A DNA stretch of 64,000 nucleotides from Pelecanus crispus. Lineage: Eukaryota; Chordata; Aves; Pelecaniformes; Pelecanidae. The notes under the pieces are model-generated. The model did no database searches. It saw only the letters and a list, made by a program, of their open reading frames with translations, and had not been told where the DNA came from. The stretch spans positions 506,001-570,000 of the forward strand of contig NC_134649.1 of assembly GCF_030463565.1 (NCBI RefSeq), given 5' to 3'. The first letter of the stretch is position 1. Each line of letters starts with the position of its first letter. Shown one piece after another: positions 52,230-62,203 of this stretch. A program made the translations under genes and the position numbers.

Positions 52230-55200
52230 AGAGTAATAATTTCATGTTTCCTGGCTTGGTGGCTGGATTATTTATAATTAATATTTATATCCTACTCCGT
52301 CCACTGCTGGACCAACAAATTGTGCAGATCCTGCGCGTTGAGGGAGACCGTGCTCCGTGTTGGCCGGATCCTGCCAGCTCGGGGCTCCTCCGGTGACCGG
52401 CGAGCGGGTCCGAACGTACACCAGAGCCTCCAGCTCGCGAGACCCCCAGGCTCCCGATGCCCCATCTCACTCCCACAGACTTGCACAAGCCCAGGGTAAC
52501 AGTTTCGGCCCCCCAGCTTTTGGGGAGGACATCGTGCGTTTCAAATGAAAAAGCAAGCGTTATCTTTTTTTCTTTAAATCTGTTTGTACAGATTTGATGC
52601 CCCTCAAGACTCCTGGACAGACCCCAGGGCTGCAGGAGGTACCTTGTTCTAATTTAGCATCCTGCCCCTGCATGTTCTCTGCTGCTCCCCCATCACCGAA
52701 TTATCTCTTTTTTTATCTCAGGAGCAAGTCCTATGAAGTTTCACATGAACTTTCTACCAGTTTTTCCTTGCCCTACACAAAAGAGCAATCCGGACACTGC
52801 CTGTCTCCCTCGGTTTCTCTGCTGTGAAATTAGAGGTGGCCTGAGAAGGAAGGAAGGAAGGAAGGGTGGGAGATGAGGCTTTTCTTCCCACTTGAGGATG
52901 TTCAGAGCGATCCAGGAGACCTGGCATCTAAAAACTAGGAATCCTCCCCCCCACCCCAGTCACTTCTTTACTGAAAAACCTATGATAGTTTGCAGGAACA
53001 TTATACAAATGTTCAGAGAGACGGGAGGACGGTGATAGCACAAGGGCGCCGTGGAAGCCACGTGCTTTACAAAGATTTTTAGGCAGGTTGCTTACATGTT
53101 GTTTCTATTTATTTTTGTTAGAAATACTTTAGTGTCACTCAAATGACGGACAGACAGTTGAGAGTAAAGGCCACCGTCAGGCGAATTTAAAATCGTGTTT
53201 CCCCCGCCCCTTAATTTAAAGTTTGGGAAAGAAACTGCATTACGTGCTCGTCCTCTCAGCGGGAGGGAACCCCGCTCCTCCACCAAAACCAGGGCAAAGA
53301 AGAGTGGCAGCCCCCCAATTTTTTAAATACATAACCCCCCCAGCTCACTCCAGCAAGAGCACCATTCCCGACCGACTTCATGCATTTCACTCTGCCGCAC
53401 CGAGCTTTTGACAGAAATTGTTTCTTTAGGGCGAGCCGTGCCTGGAGGCGGGTGGGCTGAGCTGGGTCCGTCTCCCAGCACAAATGCCACCACGACGTGC
53501 CGCCGTTCGTGGGGACGAGGGAGGAGGATTGCTGCGCAGGGGCCTGGAGGAGGAAAATGTGGGACAGCGGGACAAAGGGAAAATGCTTGTCACCAGCTCA
53601 CAGCCCTCCGTCCCCAAGGTCAAGCCCTGCGGGAAGGCTCAGGGACCTCAGCGGGGACCGTGACTCATCCCGAGGGCTGCCGGCCAGCACAAAGGACGGG
53701 ACCGCGGCGCTCCTGGCACATCTCGGCCGCCCAGCAACGTTCTGACACTCAAAGCCACGCCGTCTCCGCCGCAAGCATGCCCCGAGCAGGTATCTGGGAC
53801 GTTTCACGCCCGGGCAGGGTGGGTTCTGCAGGCAGAGGACAGGAGTTGTGCTCCTGCCTGCCAGCGCTTGCCGTTTCACGGGAGGAGACATAACGGGTCA
53901 AGGGAAACCAAAACCCGGGGTGGGCAGCAGAGGGAAGGGGGAGCAACAGCAACGACACCGGCAGGAACCCCCCCCGCGCCCGGCGCAGCGGGGACGACGC
54001 TCGCAGCTCTCCCCTTGCCTGTGGGCTGGTGCTGGCCTGGCAGAACACGGACACGACCCGCTCCGCTGATATGAGGGAGACCGTGCTCGAGCAGATGCTG
54101 AATTGGAGCCTACTTCTCAACAAAGAATAAATGTAAAATAAACGTCAGGAGTATAGGCGACGCTCTCACTCAGGGGATTTTATGCTGGCACGTTCTTTGC
54201 GGTACAAAATCCCCGTTTCGCCCATTTCTTAACATTTCCAGCTATACTTTAGAGCAGAATGACGTTTGTGCTCATCCCTCTCCACGTTTCCTAAACTAGT
54301 TCATAAACGAAACACCTTTTTGCAGTGTGGTCTGATAAAACCAACTAAACCCACTTTCTCAGCGATTAAACCAAACCCTGCCAATGTCAAAGGGAACAAG
54401 AGGAGACACGCTGCTCGGGCACCGTGGAAGATGCTCCCGCTCCCTCCACCGCAGGTAGCCACGTCTGATCCTCCCAGTCACCTCCCAAGTTTAGGGTGGG
54501 AACGTTCCTCGGTGTGTAGCAAAGCTCGAGTTACTGTGATGTAATTTACCATTTTATAGGGATATATGCGATCGCTATTCAGAGAAGGCTTTAATGGAAG
54601 CCTACATGCAGAAGAGGAACCGGGCCCTGCCGGGTTAACTGGGCTCTGCCTGTGGTGGCTCTGGGCGAGGAGGACGTGCCTGGCTCCCACGGGCGGGAAA
54701 GCTGTCACCCAGGGGTGGGAGCAGGGGGCACCGGTCATAGCCCTCCCGTCCCACCGCTGGAACCGTGTTTGGTGCCACGGCTGCGGCTCCCAGCTGAGTG
54801 CCGGGGGTCGGTTACCCCCCCGGGGCTCCAAAGGAGACGCTGAGACGAGTGCCCCCGTCACGACTTCTCGGGAGTCTCCCTGGGCAAGCCGTGGGTCTGG
54901 GGTCCCCCTCCAGCCTCAGACGCGTTTGTACAAAGGCTGCGGCCGGCCCGGACGACCTGCGCAAACCAGGCTGAAACCGCGTTTGCTGGACCCGCTGAAT
55001 ATCCGGCTTGGTGAGGCTGGTTTAAATCAGCGACGCGAGAAGCCACCGAGGCGAGGCCGGGAGCGCGGCGTGGGAGCGCGGGAGCCCGGCGGAGTTGGCG
55101 GCGCTGCCCTTTGCGCTGCCGGGTCTGGACCCGGCGGGAGCTCAGGCTCCGGGATGCCGCCTTCCATCCTGTCGCTCCCCCTCCTCTGCCCACACAGGCT

Positions 55201-55380
55201 GCTTACAAAGAAACTACAAATGATTGACTAATTAATTAATTATAACTAATTTAACCACCGCATCCTGTTGACTAACAGCTATCAAAGGGCTGCACAAACA
55301 GGGAGTCCCGGCGAGGGCAGGGAAGCGGGAGACAAAGCAGCCCCCGGCCTGGCAGCGGCGGGTGCCCCCAGACCGAGACC
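52230..55380 (-). other. ZNF710 leader intron, promoter-proximal part
   Basis: Unique sequence, AT-rich at 52230-52800 and 54100-54320. A GGAA microsatellite lies at about 52841-52866. A dense homeodomain-type TAAT cluster is at 55215-55260. No gene recognised. Confidence 0.45.
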
Positions 55381-55566
55381 CCTCGCGTGCAGCCATCGGG
55401 GGGTCCCGACTGTGAAATCTCGGGGCGCCTCTGTTATGGAAAGCGCAAGCGGGACCTGCCCGCTGCGGGACGGGCCAGCCTGGGCCCCGCGGTCACCCAC
55501 CGCTTCGTTTCAGCCCCCGCGCCCGCCCCACTCTCCCGCTGTTGCTGTAACGGGGGGCACGGCCGC

Positions 55567-55642
55567 CGCGCCCGAAGTTTGGGGGCACTTTGCAGGTGCA
55601 GGACCTGCAGGAGCTGCAAACTGTCCCCAAACTTCGGGCGCG
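55567..55642. other. Perfect 18-bp inverted repeat with extended dyad
   Basis: CGCGCCCGAAGTTTGGGG (55567-55584) is exactly repeated in inverse complement at 55625-55642. The inner flanks are also partly paired (TTTGCAG facing CTGCAAA), so most of the 76 bp can fold as one cruciform or hairpin. Confidence 0.95.
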
Positions 55643-56147
55643 GCCCGCGTGGGGACCCCCTCGCCCCCCCCCCAGCAGCAGCCACCCCACGCCGCGGCAC
55701 CCCGGGGGGCTGCTCGGCGGCCGCCCCGCTCCGGGCATCCCCCGCCCCGCAAAGCCCGGCGGGGGGCGATGCACCCCTCCCTCAACAGGTAACGACCCCG
55801 CGGCCGGGGGCCGGGCCGCCCTCCCCGCAACTTTACCGGGCCCCACGACCGCGGAGAAACTTTGCGAGCGGCGACGGGGAAACTTGGCGGCGGGGAACCG
55901 GGGGCGGGGGGGAGCGGAGCACCCACGTGTGGAGCGGACACCGCCGCCCCCCCCCCCCCCGCCGCCATCGCTCCCGTCTCGGTCGCGGGGGGAAGGTGGA
56001 AGCGAAAGAGAAGACGGCGGCGTTACCGGCGGCCCCGGCTGCGGAGCGGCGGTCCCCGGCGGTGGGGGGAGAAGGGCAGGGGACAGACGGACACGCAGAC
56101 GGGGTGGGGGGGAGGCGGGGGCCCGCAGCCCGGCGGCGGGGACTCAC

Positions 56148-56300
56148 CGTGCGCTCTCCCGCGGCGGCTCCGCGGGGCGGCGGCGGCGGCTCCGGGCCCG
56201 GCGCTGGGTGCGCAGGAAGGAAGAAGGAGGGAATGAGGCAGGGCTGACGTGAAGGGATGCAAAACAGCTCCTCCTAACTCGGCCGCCGGCGGCCGCCCTT
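56148..56300 (-). other. ZNF710: Candidate non-coding first exon of ZNF710
   Basis: A strong minus-strand donor, GCGCACG/GTGAGTCC, is at 56147-56148 inside the CpG island. A minus-strand GATAAAGGG box near 56296-56304 could act as a weak TATA element, in which case transcription would begin at about 56270. It would splice to the acceptor at 28096, giving a 28-kb intron. This rests on splice signal, CpG island and known ZNF710 structure, not transcript evidence. Confidence 0.5.
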
Positions 56301-56420
56301 TATCTCCCCGCCGTGCCCCCGCGTCCCCCCCCAGCCAAGTTTCCCGAGACCCCCCCCCCCCGCACACCCCCACGCCCCCACACCCCACCGGAGCCGGGTC
56401 CGCCCTCGGTACCGGCTGCG

Positions 56421-57799
56421 GGGAACAAAGCTGCGGGGCGCGGCTCGGCTGATGGTAACGGGGATGGGGGTGTCCGGTGGGGACCCCCCGTACGCCTTGT
56501 GGGGACGGCACGGGCGCGGGGTCGGGCTGCAGCCCCACCCCGCGCCGACCCCGCAAGGCATCTTCACGCTGTCCACCGAGGACCCACGGGGTTATTTTAT
56601 CCTAGCGATGCGTATCGCTGACTTTTGAGGGGCTCATCGCCCCATAGAGGGGTGCTCGGGGGGGTTACGCGCAGCCCGCAGCAGCCGTGGCCGCAGGGAC
56701 AGGCGATGGGACCCCGCTTTCACGGTTGGCTGCTGGGCACCGCTCTCCTCCACAGCAACGGTGGGCGTTCGGGGAAGATCATCTGCACCCCAGAAAGCTT
56801 GCAGGGGTTACGTTGTACCAGCTGACGGCAAGGCCCCGCTCTCCCCCAAAAAAGAAAGAATTTGGGGTGATCCAGAAATCTGAGGGGTCGTGGCAGAGGG
56901 ATGCATTTTACCCCCACCCAGGGAGGGTGCAGGCGGCGGCGGAGGGAGAGGCCGAGGTCCACCGCGGCGGGGAGGTGGGATGGGGCTGCGGCGGCAGAAG
57001 GCGGCAGGTCCCCAAAGGGAGGGAGCGGGGACGTGACGCGGCGTGGCAAGGGGAGCGGCTGGCACCTGCGAAGCCTCCTACAGCTGCGGACGGGAGCGCT
57101 GGCTCCCATCGCGAGGAGGACGAGGGTCTCCTCACGGGAGAAGGTGTAGGCGAAGGCCGCCGGGATTCGGCTGGTGCGTCGGGAAGATGGAGATTCTCAT
57201 CTCCATGGAAGCAGGTGGAGCTGGACAGACTAATCGCAGCAAAGAGTTTGTCTAAAAATGCAGTCCTTTGTCTGGCAGACTCACTTCTCGTTTTCAGCGG
57301 GTTTTTTTTGTATTCTTGGGTGAAAATTGATCTCGCCAACACGTCGAAGCTGTTGGTGCCTGTGCTTACGGCCTCCTACACCCGCTGCGTGTGTTGGAGG
57401 CCGGCCAAGCAACCCCTGCCACGCTACGGCTGCTGCCTGACCGGCGCAGGCCGAGCGCTTCCAGAGAGCGGACCCGGCTGATGCAAACATTCGCCCAAAA
57501 CGATGTTTCTCTTGCAACCCCGCCTCGCTACATGGGCCGCGCTAAGGACAGAGTTTGCCCGTGCAAATAATTGTGAACGGGAAAGGACGGGAAATGGGGC
57601 TGGACGAGATTTGCTCTCTTAAATCCCTGTGGATGCCATGGGCGTCACGCGCGCCCTGAGCGCGCCCAGCGGGACACGGAGCACGGCACGTGGGGAGCGA
57701 CGGCACTGGCGTGGGGAGGCCCCAGCGCATGGCGGGACACGGCCGGAGGGACGGGGAGCAGAGGTGGGGGCAGGGAGGGGCTGCCCCGATGGGGAGCCG
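56421..57799. other. Spacer between ZNF710 promoter and CCAAT array
   Basis: GC-rich unique sequence. No gene recognised. About 57630-57800 is again CpG-rich (GGGCGTCACGCGCGCCCTGA), directly before the array starts. Confidence 0.5.
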
Positions 57800-58680
57800 C
57801 CCGCGGCTGCTGCAGCCAATCACGACGAGGAGGTGCGAGGCTGCAGCAGCGTCAGCCAATGGAATGAGGAAATGCGAGGCTGTAGCAGCCTCAGCCAGTC
57901 AGGACAAGGAGATGTGAGGCTGCAGCAGGCTTAGCCAATCAGAACAGGAGATGCAAGGCTGCAGCAACATCAGCCAATCGAAATGAGGAGATGGGCGGCT
58001 GCAGCAGCCTCAGCCAATCAGGACAAGGAGATGCAAGGCTGCAGCAACATCAGCCAATCAGAATGAGGAAATGTGAGGCTGCAGCAGCCTCAGCCAATCA
58101 GGACAAGGAGATGTGAGGACGTGTAGCCTCAGCCAATCGGGACGTGGAGACTCGAGGCTGCGCAGCCTCAGCCAATCGGAACGTTGCGACACAAGGCTGT
58201 GCAGCATCAGCCAATAGGGATGAGGACACGTGAGATTGCGCAGCCTCAGCCAATCGGGATGAGGAGATGCGAGGCTACATTTGCCTGAGCCAATCGGCAC
58301 ATTGCGAAACAAACCTACGCAGCCTCAACCAATAGGGATGTGGAGATGCAAGGCTGTGCAGCCTCAGCCAATCAGGATGTCGTGATGCAAGGCTGCACAG
58401 TCTGAGCCAATCTGGACGAGGAGACACAAGGCTGCGCAGCCTCAGCCAATCAGGATGTTGTGACGCAAGGCTGTACAGCCTCAGCCAGTCGGGACAAAAA
58501 GACACGAGGCTGAAGCAGCCTCAGCCAATCGGAATGAGGAGACATGAGGCCACGGAGCCTGAGCCAATCGAGACGTTGCGACACGAGTCCGCGCAGCCTC
58601 AACCAATAGGGATGAGGAGGCGCTGGCTACAGCCGTCTGAGCCAATCGGGACACTGAGATACAAGCCTACGCAGCCTCAA

Positions 58681-59035
58681 CCAATAGGGACGTGGAGATG
58701 TGAGGGTGCACGGCCACAGCCAAACCGGATGTCGCGACTCGAGGCCACGCAGCGTCAGCCAATCGTGATGTTGCAACTGATGCTGCGCAGCCTCGGCCAA
58801 TTGGGACGAGGACCTGTGAGGTGGCACAGCCTCAGCCAATTGAGATGTTGCAACATGATTCTGCGTGGCCTCAGCCAATCGGGATGTAGAGACGCAAGGC
58901 TGCACAGCTTCAGCCAATCAGGACATGGGGACACAAGGGTGTGCGGCCTCAACCAATTGGGACGAGGCGATGCGAGGCTGCAGCAGCCTCAGCCAATAGG
59001 GACATGGAGATGAGAAGGTGCACATCCTCAGCCAA
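58681..59035 (+). repeat. Higher-order block, copy 1
   Basis: A run of nine or so distinctive units, including the diagnostic variant CACAGCCAAACCGGATGTCG in which CCAAT has become CCAAA. It recurs in the same order 3168 bp downstream (61849-62203) with few differences. Confidence 0.9.
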
Positions 59036-60458
59036 TCGGGACGAGAATATGTGAGGCTGCGCAGCCTCATCCAATCAGGACAAGGAGAAGCGAGGGTGCG
59101 CGGCCTCAGCTAATCAGGATGTGGAGATGCAAGGGTGCGTGGCTTCAGCCAATTGGGACGACGACACGTGAGGTGGCACGGCCTCAGCCAATTGGGACAA
59201 GGATACACGCGGGTGTGCAGCCTCAGCCAATCGCAATGTTGAGACTCGATGCTGCACAGCCCCAGCCAATCGGGATGTCGCAACTCGAGGCCGCGCAGCC
59301 TCAGCCAATCACGATGTTGCAACACGATGCTGTGCACCTCAGCTAATCAGGACAAAGAGCTGTGAGGCTGCGCAGCCTCAGCCAATCGGTACGCAGAGAT
59401 GCGAGCTTTTGCAGCTTCAGCCATTCGGGATGAGGAGATGTGAGGTGGAGCAGCCGCAGCCAATCGGGACGAGGAGACGCAAGGCTGTCCAGCCTCAACC
59501 AATCGCGATGTGACGACGCGAGGCCCCACAGCCTCAACCAATCGGGAGGTTGCGACACGAGGACCCACAGCCTCAGCCAATAGGGATATGACACACAATG
59601 CTGCACTGCCTCAGCCAATCGGGCCATGGAGACGCGAGGCCGCGCAGCCTCAGCCAGTCACAATGTTGAGACTAGATGCTGCACAGCCCCAGCCAATCAG
59701 GACGTGGAGACACTAGGCTGCGCAGCCTCAACCAATCGGGACATCAAGATGCGAGGACGTGCAGCGTCACCAGATCAGATCGAGGAGACGCGAGGCTGTG
59801 GAGCCTGAGCCAATCGAGACGTTGCGACACGAGTCTGCGCAGCCTCAACCAATAGGGATGAGGAGATGACGGCTACAGACGTCTGAGCCAATCGGGACAT
59901 TGAGATACAAGCCTATGCAGCCTCAACCAATACGGACATGGAGATGCGAAGGTGCACAGCCTCAGCCAATCGGGACACTGTGATGCGAGGCCGCGCAGTC
60001 TCAGCCAATCAGGACATTGTGACATGACGCTGCGCACCCTCAGCCAATCGGGACGAGGAGATGTGATGCTGCGCAGGCTCAAACAATCGGGATGAGGAGA
60101 CGTGAGCGTGCGAAGCCTCAGCCAAATGCAATATGGTAACACGAGGCTGCACTGCCCCAGCCAATTGGGACGTGGAGACGCGAGGCTGCACAGCCTCAGC
60201 CAATCAGGACGGGGAGATGTGATGCTGAGCAGCCTCAGCCAATTGTGACATGGAGACATGTCCGTGCGCGTCCTTGGCCAATCGGGATGAGGAGATGTGA
60301 GGTGGCGCAGGCGCAGCCAATCAGGACGAGGAGACGCAAGGCCATGCAGCCTCAGGCAATCGCAATGTGGCGACATGAAGCCGTGCAGCCTCAACCAATC
60401 GGGGCATTGTGACTCGAGGCTGCGTGGCCTCAGCCAATCGGGAGGTTGCGACATGAGG

Positions 60459-60474
60459 CCCCCCCCCCCCCCCC
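60459..60474. repeat. C16 run interrupting the satellite
   Basis: Sixteen C replace the start of one unit, between ACATGAGG and GCCTCAGCC. It is the only long homopolymer seen in the array. Confidence 0.9.
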
Positions 60475-61848
60475 GCCTCAGCCAATAGGGATGAGGAGAT
60501 GCTAGGCTGCACAGCCTCAGCCAATCCCAATGCTGCAATTGGAGGCTGTGCTGCCTAAGCCAATCGGGACGTGGAGATGCAAGGCTGCACAGCCTCAGCC
60601 AATCAGGACATGGAGATGTGAGGGTGTGTGGCCTCAACCAATCGGGACGAGGCGACACAAGGCGGCAGCAGCCTCAGCCAATAGTGATGAGGAGACGCTG
60701 GCTACAGCCGTCTGAGCCAATCGGGACATTGTGATACAGGCCTACGCAGCCTCAGCCAATAGGGACATGGAGAGGCGAAGGTGCACAGCCTCAGCCAATT
60801 GGATTGAGGAGATGCGAGGCTGCGCAGCCCCAGCCAATCGGGATGTTGCAACACAATGCTTCGCGGCCTCAGCAAATGGGGTCGAGGAGACATGAGGGTC
60901 CGCAGCCTCAGCCAATCGGGATGAGGAGACGCAAGGCCACGCAGCCTTAACCAATCGCGATATTATGAGGCGATGCTGTGCAACCTCAGCCAATCGGGAT
61001 GAAAAGCAGCGAGGCTGCGCTGCCTCAGCCAATCAGGATGTCGTGTCTCGAGGCGACGCAGCCTCAGCTAATCAGAACGAGGAGATGCAAGGCTGCGCAG
61101 CCCCAGCCAATCGGGACGAGGTGATGCAATGCTTCACAGCCTCAGCCATTCAGGACAAGGAGATGCGAGGCTGCGCAGCCTCAACCAAATGGGCATCGTG
61201 ACGCAAGGCTGTGCAGCCTCAGCCAATCAGGACATGGAGACATGAGCATGCACGTCCTCAGCCAATCGGGATGAGGAGATGTGAGGTGGCACAGCCGCAG
61301 CCAATTGGGACGAGGAGACACAAGACCTCATAGCCTCAACTAATCACAATGTGGCGATACGAAGCCGCGCAGCCTCAACCAATTAGGGCATAGCGACGCG
61401 AGGCTGTGCGGCCTCATCCAATTGGAAGGTTGCGACACGAGGCCTCACAGCCTCAGCCAATAGGGATGAGGAGATGCTAGGGTGCACAGCCCCAGCCAAT
61501 CAGGACATGGGGACACAAGGGTGCATGGCCTCAGCCAATTGGGACGTGGAGACGCGAGGCTGGGCAGCCTCAGCCAATCGGGACGTTGTGATGCAAGGCT
61601 GCAGCAACGTCAGCCAATAGGAATGAGGAGACGTGAGACTGTGCGGCCTCAGCCAATTGGGATGTCACAACACAAGGCTGCGCAGCCTCAGCCAATCGGA
61701 ATGAGGAGACACGAGGCCACGGAGCCTCAGCCAATAGGGACGAGGAGATGCAAGGCTGCAGCTGGCTCACCCAATCAGGTCGAGGAGACGCAAGGCCACG
61801 GAGCCTGAGCCAATCGAGACGTTGCGACACGAGACTGCGCAGCCTCAA

Positions 61849-62203
61849 CCAATAGGGACGTGGAGATGTGAGGGTGCATGGCCACAGCCAAACCGGATGT
61901 CGCGACTCGAGGCCACGCAGCGTCAGCCAATCGCGATGTTGCAACTGATGCTGCGCAGCCTCAGCCAATCGGGACGAGGACCTGTGAGGTGGCACAGCCT
62001 CAGCCAATCGAGATGTTGCAACACGATTCTGCGTGGCCTCAGCCAATCGGGATGTGGAGACGCAAGGCTGCACAGCTTCAGCCAATCAGGACATGGGGAC
62101 ACAAGGGTGTGCGGCCTCAACCAATTGGGACGAGGCGATGCGAGGCTGCAGCAGCCTCAGCCAATAGGGACATGGAGATGAGAAGGTGCACATCCTCAGC
62201 CAA
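61849..62203 (+). repeat. Higher-order block, copy 2
   Basis: Matches 58681-59035 unit for unit at an offset of 3168 bp, including the CCAAACCGG variant and the GGACCTGTGAGGTGGCACAG unit. Differences are mostly C/T and G/A at CpG sites. Confidence 0.9.

Larger units (their letters stand above)
55380..56420. promoter_or_regulatory. ZNF710: CpG island promoter of ZNF710
   Basis: About 1 kb of very CpG-rich DNA around the inferred first exon, with a C14 run at 55947-55960 and an E-box (CACGTG) at about 55924. A plus-strand 5' splice site (CAACAG/GTAACG at 55790) is also present, so divergent transcription is possible. Confidence 0.6.

Noticed and set aside
59873-60658. 261-residue minus-strand open frame with PDWLRL repeats, and many similar frames on both strands of the array
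   Set aside because: The unit is 39 bp, so frames remain open by arithmetic. The peptide is only the satellite unit translated, with no promoter, splice signal or unique domain.
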